A program made the position numbers and the translations under genes. A DNA stretch of 64,000 bases from Pedobacter psychroterrae (GTDB lineage Bacteria; Bacteroidota; Bacteroidia; Sphingobacteriales; Sphingobacteriaceae): NCBI RefSeq assembly GCF_004331695.1, contig NZ_SJSL01000001.1:1839781-1903780 (forward strand), in the 5' to 3' direction. The number at the start of each line of letters is the position of its first letter. Position 1 is the stretch's first letter. Positions 28,411 to 37,327 of this stretch are shown here, in pieces. The notes beneath the pieces were generated by a model. That model searched no databases. It was given only the letters and a program-made list of their open reading frames with translations, and was not told the origin of the DNA.

Positions 28411-29361
28411 TCAGGATTTAAATATATTGATACCAATAATGCCGTTTAGTATAATTCTTGAATTCACCGGCAGTTCAAACCATTTTGGCCCGTTTATATC
28501 GCTTCTTTCAATTAGGATCTCATTTACTATGGTCTTTTCCCCAAACGATGCCAAATAGAATTTGTCTTTATCCTTATCATACCTTATTTTTAGGTGAGGG
28601 GTATTTACCCATTCTGACGGGACCTTAAAAATATTCTTCTCCTCCCTCGTTTCTTCATTTCCGGAGACGATGATGTCTTCAGTTTTCATTAAGTACTCTA
28701 CTTTTTTTCCCGCGTATGCCTGATCTGGAAGGGTGGTCTCAAACCGGGCCAGAACAGCATTTTGCAAGTCTTTTAAGGGTTTGTTTTCATACTTTAAATT
28801 ATCTACATAGGGGATCTCATAATAACCTTCGCTGTAAAAAATAAAGTCTTTTAAGATGTCATTGTTGATATCAAACGTTTGGGCCATTCCTGTCTGCCTT
28901 GGTATAAAAGTAACTCTGAGGTTTTCTTCCTTCTGAACACTATCAGGCAATAATTTACCGATAAAGCTCAAGTCGCCTGGCCGGTAGTCCGGGTGAGAAA
29001 CAAACCTGAATACCCATTTATTACTAGATGGTTCTGCTTTTCTACCCTTCGCAATTTCCTGGTTCAGTATGTCGTAAAAATTCTTTACGGATTCCTGTGA
29101 AATCAGTCCCAAAATTCCTTTTTTATTATCCAAAAACTCGCGATAATCTTCCGCGTTCAGACAAATAATAAATTCATGATAAAATACAATGCGTTCGGCA
29201 AATGACAATTCAGCTATTGACTCGCGGAATTTGTCGATGATATATTTATATACAATATTAGGTGTTAGTGGCTTCGGTTTGGCCGAGGCTGCTACGCCGT
29301 TGTCGGACAAAAACCAATCCTGAATTCCCAATCGTTTCCAAATTGTAGGTTTTGTAGTCAT
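28411..29361 (-). CDS. Protein with FhaA-like N-terminal and FHA-like C-terminal regions
   Basis: A 316-residue soluble protein, the first gene of the operon. The C-terminal part (about 250-316: LKIRYDKDKDKFYLASFGEK, then WFELPVNSRIILNGIIGINIF) has the strand pattern of an FHA domain, but the usual SxxH phosphothreonine residues are not evident, so it may be degenerate. The N-terminal part has a helix, EFIICLNAEDYREF, another helix, and WVFRFVSHPDYRPGDLSFIG. This resembles the FhaA N-terminal domain and also the other FHA protein of the operon. In mycobacteria fhaA is likewise first in the pstP-rodA-pbpA-pknAB operon. Both domain calls are pattern-based inference. Confidence 0.55.
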   Translation of the reverse strand: MTTKPTIWKRLGIQDWFLSDNGVAASAKPKPLTPNIVYKYIIDKFRESIAELSFAERIVFYHEFIICLNAEDYREFLDNKKGILGLISQESVKNFYDILNQEIAKGRKAEPSSNKWVFRFVSHPDYRPGDLSFIGKLLPDSVQKEENLRVTFIPRQTGMAQTFDINNDILKDFIFYSEGYYEIPYVDNLKYENKPLKDLQNAVLARFETTLPDQAYAGKKVEYLMKTEDIIVSGNEETREEKNIFKVPSEWVNTPHLKIRYDKDKDKFYLASFGEKTIVNEILIERSDINGPKWFELPVNSRIILNGIIGINIFKS

Positions 29362-29526
29362 TGATTACTTATGGTATTAAAATTATAACTGAATATAATA
29401 TAAAGGTGTATAATTTTAATAACAAAAGTTGGTGAATGATGTTTGTTTTTCCTCAGATAGTTATTTTAAATGCCAACATATTACCATCTGATGAAACCCG
29501 CTATGGAAATAGTCGCAGCTTACTGC

Positions 29527-29958
29527 TTACTCAACTTTAACAAAGCGGGTGCCGCAGCCTTCAATGCAATTCGGCCTGAGATTCAGCGTTTGTCCGGAAA
29601 TACTTATGCCAAAAGTATAACTGATATTTCCTTTGATCGTGACCTCCAGACGTGAATTTGGCAGTACTTTGTAGCTGATGGGGTCATCCCTAAAACCATT
29701 CCCTTCTATGGTACCATCTGAGTTGAATTTGATGTATAAAGAGTCGCCTGCTATCGGTTTCCATACTCCCTTTCCGTCTCCGGCGTCGATAAGGCTTTCT
29801 GTAGCTTTCCATTTTCCATAAAGCTTGGTAACATCAAATTCAATAGCTTTAATAACTGGCTCGGGTTCTTTCACCTCATCAACAGGAATTGGACTTTTGG
29901 TACAGGAAATAAATCCTGCACTGAAAGCGATAAACAGGATCAATAGAGCTTTTTTCAT
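29527..29958 (-). CDS. Lipocalin-like lipoprotein
   Basis: A 143-residue predicted lipoprotein: signal MKKALLILFIAFSAGFISC with the lipid-attachment cysteine at position 19, a short Pro/Glu linker, then a small beta-rich domain starting LYGKWKATESLIDAG and closing with a YTFGISISGQTLNLR strand. This is the pattern of the lipocalin-like domains common in Bacteroidota surface or periplasmic lipoproteins; no ligand can be named. It lies 165 bases upstream of the kinase/phosphatase operon on the same strand and is probably transcribed separately. Confidence 0.65.
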   Translation of the reverse strand: MKKALLILFIAFSAGFISCTKSPIPVDEVKEPEPVIKAIEFDVTKLYGKWKATESLIDAGDGKGVWKPIAGDSLYIKFNSDGTIEGNGFRDDPISYKVLPNSRLEVTIKGNISYTFGISISGQTLNLRPNCIEGCGTRFVKVE

Positions 29959-30140
29959 AACGTTAATTTTTCAGTTTTCAAATTTAAAAGGATTTATCGG
30001 CCTACATGCTACAAGATGTCGCAAAATGCAAACCTATAGGATGATAATTTGATAAATATAATTAAAATCCATAAATCGGTATAAAATTTTTTATACTGGG
30101 GAAACCGCAAGATGGCCGGGCAGATTTTAAACCATGCAGG

Positions 30141-30160
30141 AAGGGACAGGACAGTCCCTT
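30141..30160 (+). promoter_or_regulatory. Inverted repeat upstream of the GH78 gene
   Basis: AAGGGAC and GTCCCTT form a 7-bp perfect inverted repeat with a six-base centre. A weak -7-like TATCTTGG follows at 30174-30181, 22 bases before the GH78 ATG. The repeat could be a regulator site for the rhamnosidase gene. Confidence 0.35.
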
Positions 30161-30203
30161 AATAAAAAGTCATTATCTTGGACTTATCTAAATAAACCAA
30201 ACT

Positions 30204-32990
30204 ATGAATTATAAAGCCATCTGTAGGTGCCTATTGTTCCTGACGTTGATTACAGCAGCGCTGCATGTTTCCGGACAAAAGGCAAGTGTCGTCCCAGTTC
30301 AAATGAGATGTGAGTATCTGGAAAATCCTGTAGGACTTGATGAGTCACTTCCTCGATTAAGCTGGACATTAGCCGCAACAGATACTGCATCATTCGGGCA
30401 AAAGCAATCAGCTTATCGGATTTTGGTGTCGAGTAGTTCGTCAAATTTAAAAGTAAATAAAGGTGATGTTTGGGATTCAGGATGGCAGAAGTCATCGCAA
30501 ATGCAGCTCATTAACTATAATGGAAAAAAACTGCTATCTGATCGCACCTATTTTTGGAAGTTAGCAGTAAAAGATGAAAAAGGACAGATTTCACGTTGGA
30601 GTAAGCCAGTATATTGGACAACTGGTCTTTTCAGTCAGGCTGAATGGAAAGCGAAATGGATAGGTACAGCTCAGATATTTGACCCTGGACAACCAGATTG
30701 CAATATCAATGACCCCTGGTTAAGGAAATCCTTTACGATTAAAACTAAACCCGCACGTGCTACATTTTTTGTTGCCTCGGTTGGTTATCATGAGGTGTAC
30801 GTAAACGGTAAAAAAATTGGTAACGATGTTTTGTCGCCAAGTGTTACTGACCACAGCAAGCGTGCAAGATATGTGGCTTACAACATTGCTCCCGAACTAA
30901 AACCAGGGAAGAATGTGATTGCAATTTGGCTGGGAACTTCATGGTCTATCTTTGGGCCATATATTATAAAAGACAGACCAAACACCCCTATTGTGATTGG
31001 ACAAGGAGCAATAAACGGAAATATTATAGCAACTGATGAAACCTGGAAGACACACGATAGCCCCAATAAACTTTTGGGTGTATGGGATTTCGGAAAAATG
31101 GGCGGTGAACTTTGGGATGCAAGGAAAGAAATGGATAATTGGAATACAATAGACTGCGACGAAAAGTCCTGGACACAAGCAGTAGTTTATAAACCTAAGC
31201 TAATATTGTCAGCCCAGCAGGTAGAACCAAACCGGTTGTTTGAAGAAATTAAGGCAGTTTCGATTGAATCAAGATCAGATGGAAGTTACAGAGTAGACAT
31301 GGGGGTTAATTTTGCCGGATGGACATCTGTAAATGTAAGTGGAAAACCCGGAGATAGAATTGACTTCCTATATTCAGAAAGGGCACAGGATGACATGACG
31401 TTTTCCCTTCATAGTGCTTTTATTCTGGGTAAAGGAGGTAAGGGGACATTTAAAAACCGTTTCAATTATAGTTCCGGAAGGTGGATCACCATCAAGGGCT
31501 TAAAAACTAAACCGGCGTTGAGCAATATAAAAGGTTGGATGGTGCGGACTAATTTTTCCACTGCTACTAAATTCGAAAGTTCTGATCCTTTGCAGAACTG
31601 GATATACCATACCGTGAACTGGACTTTTGAGAATCTCTCATTGGGTGGATATGTCGTAGACTGTCCGCAGCGGGAGCGCCTGGGGTATGGAGGTGACGCC
31701 CACGCTACCTGTGAGACAGGTATGCTTAACTATGAACTGGGTGCATTTTACACCAAATGGATGGAGGATTGGAGAGATGTGAAAGGTACTGAGACGATAG
31801 TAGGCAATATGCATGATCAAAAATGGGCGCGTAATGGAATAATGAGCGGCAGACCCCTGCATCCTGGTATATTACCTCATACCGCCCCTACCTATATGGG
31901 TGGTGGTGGCCCGGCATGGGGAGGCATTAATGTAATCCTGCCATGGCTCTTTTATCAGCAATATGGAGATAAGACCATACTGGAGAAAAATTTTCCAATG
32001 ATGATCGATTGGCTGGAATTTCTTGATACCCATACTCAGGACAATATGCTTGTCAGGTATGGCGGCGACTGGGATTTTCTTGGCGATTGGTTATGGCCGG
32101 GAGCGACTGCTGAAGGTATGAATAACAATAAGCCACAGACAGTTTTTCTCAACAATGCATACAGGGTATTTAACCTGCGTACAGCAGTAAAAATTGCAAA
32201 AATAATCGGCAAACCTGACGCTGCTGCAAAATGGCAGCGACAGGCCGAGCTATCCAGTGCGGCCCTTCATGCTAAATATTATAATGCGGAGGATTTTAGT
32301 TATTCAGACAAGTCTATGGGAAACCTGGCAGCTGCTTTACTGGGTGATATCATGCCTGAAAATTTAAAGCGTACCGTTATGCAACGTCTTGAAAAAGAAA
32401 TTTTTAATGTGAGAAAGGGCCACATCCACGTAGGCATTACTGGTGGTGCGATGTTGTTCAAAGTGCTTAGAGATGCTGGACGTGACGACTTGATCTATTC
32501 TATGACCTCACAGACCACCTATCCAAGCTGGGGCTATATGAAAGAAAATGACGCCACCACTATCTGGGAAATGTGGGAGAAAGATCTTCCCGGACATTCG
32601 TTGTTACATAGTTCCTATCTTTATCCTGGTGCCTGGTATATAGACGGATTGGCAGGTATCAAGAGCGATTTGGATTATCCTGGTTATTATCGCTTTATTT
32701 TACGCCCGCCATCTTTAAGTGCTGCACAGATGAAGTGGGCTAAGGCAGATATGAATTCTCCGTCAGGTAGGATTAAAGCAATGTGGAAACGTGATATGGG
32801 TAACCTCAGCTATTCAATTTCGGTTCCGCCAAACTCTTTGGCAACACTACAGATCCCTATTGCAGAAGCGGGAGCGATGTCGGGCGATACGAAGTATGTA
32901 AAAGCTAAGGGAGTAAAAGATGGCTTTAAGCTGTTTGAACTTAGCGCTGGCAATTACCGGCTTTCCTTTGATCAGGCCGAGATGCCATAG
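30204..32990 (+). CDS. Glycoside hydrolase family 78 alpha-L-rhamnosidase
   Basis: A 928-residue secreted enzyme with a signal peptide ending near HVSGQ. The order matches GH78: an N-terminal fibronectin-like domain (PVQMRCEYLENPVGLDESLP, RLSWTL), a carbohydrate-binding beta domain (ATFFVASVGYHEVYVNGKKI), a catalytic six-hairpin barrel with VDCPQRERLGYGGDA, and a C-terminal beta domain. DATTIWEMWEKDLP carries the second conserved acidic region. Such enzymes release terminal alpha-L-rhamnose from plant glycans or glycosides. No SusC/D pair adjoins it, so it seems to act as a lone gene. An inverted repeat and a weak -7 box precede it. Confidence 0.9.
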   Translation: MNYKAICRCLLFLTLITAALHVSGQKASVVPVQMRCEYLENPVGLDESLPRLSWTLAATDTASFGQKQSAYRILVSSSSSNLKVNKGDVWDSGWQKSSQMQLINYNGKKLLSDRTYFWKLAVKDEKGQISRWSKPVYWTTGLFSQAEWKAKWIGTAQIFDPGQPDCNINDPWLRKSFTIKTKPARATFFVASVGYHEVYVNGKKIGNDVLSPSVTDHSKRARYVAYNIAPELKPGKNVIAIWLGTSWSIFGPYIIKDRPNTPIVIGQGAINGNIIATDETWKTHDSPNKLLGVWDFGKMGGELWDARKEMDNWNTIDCDEKSWTQAVVYKPKLILSAQQVEPNRLFEEIKAVSIESRSDGSYRVDMGVNFAGWTSVNVSGKPGDRIDFLYSERAQDDMTFSLHSAFILGKGGKGTFKNRFNYSSGRWITIKGLKTKPALSNIKGWMVRTNFSTATKFESSDPLQNWIYHTVNWTFENLSLGGYVVDCPQRERLGYGGDAHATCETGMLNYELGAFYTKWMEDWRDVKGTETIVGNMHDQKWARNGIMSGRPLHPGILPHTAPTYMGGGGPAWGGINVILPWLFYQQYGDKTILEKNFPMMIDWLEFLDTHTQDNMLVRYGGDWDFLGDWLWPGATAEGMNNNKPQTVFLNNAYRVFNLRTAVKIAKIIGKPDAAAKWQRQAELSSAALHAKYYNAEDFSYSDKSMGNLAAALLGDIMPENLKRTVMQRLEKEIFNVRKGHIHVGITGGAMLFKVLRDAGRDDLIYSMTSQTTYPSWGYMKENDATTIWEMWEKDLPGHSLLHSSYLYPGAWYIDGLAGIKSDLDYPGYYRFILRPPSLSAAQMKWAKADMNSPSGRIKAMWKRDMGNLSYSISVPPNSLATLQIPIAEAGAMSGDTKYVKAKGVKDGFKLFELSAGNYRLSFDQAEMP

Positions 32991-33004
32991 CTCATAAAAA
33001 TCTG

Positions 33005-33012
33005 TATCTTTG
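33005..33012 (+). promoter_or_regulatory. Putative -7 box (TATCTTTG) before the radical SAM gene
   Basis: TATCTTTG matches TAnnTTTG and ends eight bases before the ATG at 33021, so transcription would start almost at the start codon. No convincing -33 box is present. Confidence 0.45.
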
Positions 33013-33020
33013 TAGCCATT

Positions 33021-33977
33021 ATGGGAACTTTACTGGATCAGGGAATCAAAGGATATAACAATTATGGCACGCACCTTAAAGAAAAATATAAGGGTCAGCG
33101 GGTATTTAAAGTAATTGTTGATGGTGGTTTTACCTGTCCTAACCGCGATGGTAGTAAAGGTTATGGAGGTTGCACCTATTGCAATGTGGATTCATTTACC
33201 CCTGAGTTATCCCGCAAGCTTCCCACCATACGTGAGCAGTTGGAGCAGGGTATGGAACGGGGGAAAGGATTTTATAAAGCAGACAAGTTCATTGTATATT
33301 TTCAGCCAAATACCAATACTTATGCGCCTGTACATTATTTAAAAATGATGTATGACGAAGCACTTTCTATCAATCCTCAAGATGTAGTTGGCTTTTCAGT
33401 CGGTACACGCCCAGATTGCATTGATGCTGAAAAAGTTGCGCTGTTGGAAAGCTATTGCGACCGTTTTGATGTAGATCTTGAAATGGGTATGGAATCTATT
33501 TATGACGAAACACTCAATCAGATCAATAGGGGCTGCAGCCATGGGGAATTTGTAGAAGCTGTAAAATTATTAGAAAATAGCAAACTGGATCTTTGCGTTC
33601 ACACCATTTTTGGCTTTCCATGGGAAACCGAAGCAATGATGCTGGGTTATATTCATGAAATCAATCGTTTTCCACAGATTAAATTCGTGAAATTTCATCA
33701 TCTTCATATCGTAGAAGGTTCAATAATGGGTGCTAAGTATAAAAAGCAGCCTTTTAAGTTGTTCTCATTAGAAGAATATACAGATTTACTCTGCAAATTG
33801 ATCCCATTGCTTAGGCCAGACATTGTTATTCAAAGATTGTTTGGTATTTCTGACTGGGATTTATTGATAGCGCCCAACTGGGGCTTGAATAAGTCTTCAA
33901 TACAAACTTATATAGATAAAGAAATAGAGCGCAGGGGAGTAGTACAAGGATCCGCTTATTTAGCTTCTTCAATATAA
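33021..33977 (+). CDS. YhcC/TIGR01212 family radical SAM protein
   Basis: A 318-residue radical SAM enzyme. TCPNRDGSKGYGGCTYC holds the iron-sulfur cluster cysteines with the long first spacing characteristic of the YhcC/TIGR01212 family. KFIVYFQPNTNTYAP, GFSVGTRPDCI and LEMGMESIYDETLNQINRGC continue the barrel, as in family members of about 310 residues. The biochemical role is not established with certainty; a function in RNA modification or oxygen-independent metabolism has been suggested for relatives. Its 3' end overlaps the convergent SRPBCC gene by 22 bases. Confidence 0.85.
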   Translation: MGTLLDQGIKGYNNYGTHLKEKYKGQRVFKVIVDGGFTCPNRDGSKGYGGCTYCNVDSFTPELSRKLPTIREQLEQGMERGKGFYKADKFIVYFQPNTNTYAPVHYLKMMYDEALSINPQDVVGFSVGTRPDCIDAEKVALLESYCDRFDVDLEMGMESIYDETLNQINRGCSHGEFVEAVKLLENSKLDLCVHTIFGFPWETEAMMLGYIHEINRFPQIKFVKFHHLHIVEGSIMGAKYKKQPFKLFSLEEYTDLLCKLIPLLRPDIVIQRLFGISDWDLLIAPNWGLNKSSIQTYIDKEIERRGVVQGSAYLASSI

Positions 33978-34438
33978 GGTCCAAACAATTCAATTACTTT
34001 TTGCTTTCGGTATTCAAAAATTTGTTGCAGTTTCTCATCGACAAATATACTGTTTGCCAGTCTGCCAAATATTCCCATTGGTAACCCATAAGTCAATATA
34101 TCAATCATTTCAGTACCTCCCTCGATTTCTTTAAAATGATGCTGATGGTGCCAGAACTTATATGGCCCAAATCTTTGTTCATCAATAAAGTACTTTTCCG
34201 GAGCGATTTGGGTGATTTCCGTCATCCAATCTAATTTTATGCCCTTTATCGGAGATACTTTATACGTAATGATCATACCCGGGTACATTTTATTTAATAT
34301 ACCTGGATCTGAGGTAACCTTAAAAGCCATATATGGTGGAGTTATTATAGCAAGATTTGCCGGTGAAGAGAAAAAATCCCAGGTTTTTAAAAGAGGCAGC
34401 GGGATTTTTTGATTAAAAGTCAGGTGATATGATTTCAT
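33956..34438 (-). CDS. SRPBCC superfamily protein (START-like cavity protein)
   Basis: A 160-residue cytoplasmic protein that starts MKSYHLTFNQKIPLPLLKTWDFFSSPANLA, the N-terminal strand-helix of the SRPBCC (Bet v1-like) fold. It continues with LDWMTEITQIAPEKYFIDEQ, FGPYKFWHHQHHF and a final long helix (VDEKLQQIFEYRKQKVIELF). These proteins bind hydrophobic ligands in an internal cavity, and the ligand here is unknown. The gene runs convergently into the radical SAM gene with a 22-base overlap. Confidence 0.8.
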   Translation of the reverse strand: MKSYHLTFNQKIPLPLLKTWDFFSSPANLAIITPPYMAFKVTSDPGILNKMYPGMIITYKVSPIKGIKLDWMTEITQIAPEKYFIDEQRFGPYKFWHHQHHFKEIEGGTEMIDILTYGLPMGIFGRLANSIFVDEKLQQIFEYRKQKVIELFGPYIEEAK

Positions 34439-34786
34439 GTATATATACTATATATATAAAGATACAGCTAAACATGCAGGATTGTTACGAGTAAAAACAT
34501 TTTGCGATCGCTACTTGGATTTATTCGGTGTTCAGGTGATTTTCTTTGAAAACACTTCATTTTTATTTTTTTAACAAAAAAACTAGGCTTTTAATTGCTA
34601 ATTATTATAAAATATCAAAAAATGAACCGCTATTTTGTTATAAATTCATGTTTGAAGACAAAAATCGACTAGAAAAACACTAAATTTTTAAAAATGTTTT
34701 ATAAAAAATGACAAAAGTTGAAATTAATTGCTAGTTTTATAAAAAAATCAAATAACACATAATTAAAAACAAGTAAATCTAACATT
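34439..34786. other. 348-base AT-rich region upstream of amt with a long direct repeat
   Basis: A very AT-rich divergent region. TTAATTGCTA occurs at 34591-34600 and again at 34724-34733; comparing 29 bases from each, 23 match by my count. Both copies continue into an ATAAAA...ATCAAA stretch. They could be paired operator sites for ammonium-responsive control or chance in low-complexity sequence. I found no convincing TAnnTTTG box, sigma-54 site or open frame. Confidence 0.4.
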
Positions 34787-36163
34787 ATGGCAAAAGTTTT
34801 ATTCAAACAGTGGGGCCCATTTGCAGTTTTAATGATAATTGCAATTTCAGCGCTCTTTATTCCATTGCTCCCTAATTTTGATGAGGGAAAATACAGCGGA
34901 CCAGATATCGCGTTTGTATTAATTTCTGCTGCTTTGGTATTTATTATGACTCCAGGGCTTGCATTTTTTTATGGTGGTATGGTTCACCGTAAAAATATTC
35001 TTTCTACAATGATCAAAAGCGTGGTAGCGGCTGGTGTAATCACAGTTCTTTGGGTTGTGTGTGGCTTTAGTTTGGCTTTTGGAGAATCTATCGGCGGGTT
35101 GATTGGAAATCCTAAGACCTTTCTTTTCTTCCAGGGGGTAAACTCCAGTCCTTCATGGAGCCTGGCGGCAACTATTCCACTTTCATTGTTTGCTGTTTTC
35201 CAACTGATGTTCGCGATTATTACTCCGGGACTTGTTGTTGGAGCAGTTGCTGAGCGTATCCGCTTCACTTCTTATATTCTATTCATTTTGTTGTTTGCAC
35301 TGCTGGTTTATTCACCGCTTGCACACTGGTCATGGCATCCGGAAGGAATCCTGTTCAAAATGGGTGTCCTTGACTTTGCTGGTGGTACTGTAGTACACAT
35401 TTCTGCTGGTATGGCTGCTTTAGCTGGTGCTTTGGTGTTGAAACGCAGAAAATCACATATTGAACATAAAGAAGTGCCACCTGCTAACATTCCTTATGTG
35501 CTAATCGGTACTGGTTTACTTTGGTTTGGATGGTTTGGTTTCAATGCAGGATCTGCCCTGGGAGCCAATAGTTTAGCGGTTTCAGCTTTCCTAACTACTA
35601 ATACAGCTGCGGGTGCTGCAGGACTGGCATGGATGTTCTTTGATGTAGCAAGAGGTAAAAAACCTTCTGTTTTAGGTTTTTGTATAGGTGCAGTAGTTGG
35701 TTTGGTAGCCATTACGCCAGGTGCCGGATTTGTAAGTATCCCTTCAAGTATATTCATAGGTGCTATCGCTGCGGTTATTTCTAATCTAGTGGTTTCATGG
35801 AAACAAAAAACAAGTCTTGATGATACATTGGACGTATTTCCTTGCCATGGTGTAGGTGGTATCGTTGGTATGTTGTTAACTGGTGTTTTCGCTACTAAAA
35901 CCGTAAATGGTGCTGGTGTTGACGGTTTGTTCTACGGAAACCCTGAATTTTTTATTACTCAGTTAAAAGGTGTGGTGATTGTTGTAGTATTCAGTTTTGT
36001 AATGTCATTCATTATTTTCAAACTGATCAATCTTGTACAGCCTATCCGTGTATCTGAAGAAGAAGAAGAAGAAGGATTAGATGCTAGTCAACATAATGAA
36101 AAATATTCTCAGGGCACACTGATTGTAGCTTCTACAGGTGCAGAGATAGAAAATACTTTTTAA
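34787..36163 (+). CDS. amt: Ammonium transporter, Amt family
   Basis: A 458-residue channel with about 11-12 spans. Family signatures are AFFYGGMVHRKNILSTM, ITPGLVVGAVAERIRF, HWSWHPEGILFKMGVLDFAGGTVVH and WFGWFGFNAGSALGAN; the first span may act as an uncleaved signal. Amt conducts ammonium across the inner membrane under nitrogen limitation. A short acidic run (EEEEEEG) precedes the C-terminal tail, where regulatory GlnK would dock, but no glnK gene adjoins it. Instead a porin-like gene follows after 71 bases, which may provide passage through the outer membrane. Confidence 0.95.
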   Translation: MAKVLFKQWGPFAVLMIIAISALFIPLLPNFDEGKYSGPDIAFVLISAALVFIMTPGLAFFYGGMVHRKNILSTMIKSVVAAGVITVLWVVCGFSLAFGESIGGLIGNPKTFLFFQGVNSSPSWSLAATIPLSLFAVFQLMFAIITPGLVVGAVAERIRFTSYILFILLFALLVYSPLAHWSWHPEGILFKMGVLDFAGGTVVHISAGMAALAGALVLKRRKSHIEHKEVPPANIPYVLIGTGLLWFGWFGFNAGSALGANSLAVSAFLTTNTAAGAAGLAWMFFDVARGKKPSVLGFCIGAVVGLVAITPGAGFVSIPSSIFIGAIAAVISNLVVSWKQKTSLDDTLDVFPCHGVGGIVGMLLTGVFATKTVNGAGVDGLFYGNPEFFITQLKGVVIVVVFSFVMSFIIFKLINLVQPIRVSEEEEEEGLDASQHNEKYSQGTLIVASTGAEIENTF

Positions 36164-36234
36164 GGAAGAATCTAATCAGTTGTTAAACGAGCGTATTCAA
36201 TTGTATAAATTTCAACCTAAACCATAAACAAATT

Positions 36235-37260
36235 ATGAAATTAAAATCTATATTAACCATAGCAGCTATCTCGATCGCATCACTTACCTACGGACAAGAA
36301 GCTTCAGAAGCACTTCAGATCTCAGGCTCTGTTGACACCTATTTCAAGTACGATTTTGAAAAGGCACCAAACATCAAAACCTATTTTGCAAACGAGCACA
36401 ACTCTGTTTCTTTAGGTATGATCGATCTTGCTTTAAAAAAGACCACAGGAAAAGCATCATTCGTTGGAGAGTTGTCTTTCGGTCCAAGGGGTCAGGCGCA
36501 ATCTATCGCGCCTAGCGCTGACGGTGAATCATTCCATATTCAAAACCTGTATGTAAACTATGCATTTTCAGATAAGTTTACTATGACGGCAGGTTACATG
36601 GGTACATTTGTCGGCTATGAAGTGATCTCCCCTGTAGCGAATTTCAACTACTCTACATCTTATCTTTTTGGTTACGGTCCGTTTCAGAATGCGGGTATTA
36701 AAGGAACATATGCTTTCTCTGGTAAAGCCAGCTTAATGGTGGGCTTATTCAACGACTGGAATGCTTACCAGGACCTTAATGGTGTTTCTCATATCGGTGC
36801 GCAGTTAATGCTTGCTCCGGTAGAAGGATGGTCAGCTTATATTAACTTCCTTTCAGGTTCTTCTGCTGGTTCTCCTGGTACGGGTACCATTATTGACCTT
36901 ACTACAGCTTATCAGGTAACTGAAAAATTTAAGTTGGGTTTAAACGCTGCTGATTATTCAATTGCCAACGACAATGGCGGTTATAGCGGTGCGGCTATCT
37001 ATCCTCAGTATGCGTTTAGTCCAGCTGTTGCGCTTGGTCTTAGAGGAGAGTATTTTAATATTAAAGGTGCCGGAGGTGCAGCAGACGCAAGTTTAACTGC
37101 TATCACTGTTTCAGGAAATCTTAAAGCCGGTGGCTTAACGTTCATTCCTGAGATCCGTTTCGACAGCGATGAAGATTTAAGCCAGAGCTTTATGAAAAGC
37201 AATGGTGCCGCAACTAAATCAGCTGCGCAATTCTCGTTAGCCGCTGTTTATGCATTCTAA
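36235..37260 (+). CDS. Outer-membrane beta-barrel porin-like protein (BBP2/OmpL-like)
   Basis: A 341-residue protein with signal peptide MKLKSILTIAAISIASLTYG. It then alternates short amphipathic strands (GSVDTYFKYDFEK, FTMTAGYMGTFVGYEVISP, FNYSTSYLFGYGPFQNAGIK) and ends in phenylalanine (SLAAVYAF), as outer-membrane barrels do. The pattern fits the putative beta-barrel porin-2 family (BBP2). It lies directly after amt and before a strong terminator, so it probably shares its transcript. That pairing suggests a role in nitrogen-compound uptake, which is inference. Confidence 0.75.
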   Translation: MKLKSILTIAAISIASLTYGQEASEALQISGSVDTYFKYDFEKAPNIKTYFANEHNSVSLGMIDLALKKTTGKASFVGELSFGPRGQAQSIAPSADGESFHIQNLYVNYAFSDKFTMTAGYMGTFVGYEVISPVANFNYSTSYLFGYGPFQNAGIKGTYAFSGKASLMVGLFNDWNAYQDLNGVSHIGAQLMLAPVEGWSAYINFLSGSSAGSPGTGTIIDLTTAYQVTEKFKLGLNAADYSIANDNGGYSGAAIYPQYAFSPAVALGLRGEYFNIKGAGGAADASLTAITVSGNLKAGGLTFIPEIRFDSDEDLSQSFMKSNGAATKSAAQFSLAAVYAF

Positions 37261-37289
37261 GAGATTTTAACTATTATTCATTAAATTCG

Positions 37290-37320
37290 AACCGTCAGAA
37301 ATATTTCTGACGGTTTTTTT
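37290..37320 (+). terminator. Terminator after the amt-porin pair
   Basis: Bases 37290-37315 are a 26-base perfect palindrome centred on AAATATTT, with arms AACCGTCAGAAAT, followed by TTTTT. It lies 29 bases after the porin stop and 12 bases before the next start. Confidence 0.88.
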
Positions 37321-37327
37321 ACTTTCT

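Noticed and set aside
34501..34786. Sigma-54 type promoter for amt
   Set aside because: No GG-N10-GC element at the right spacing could be found.
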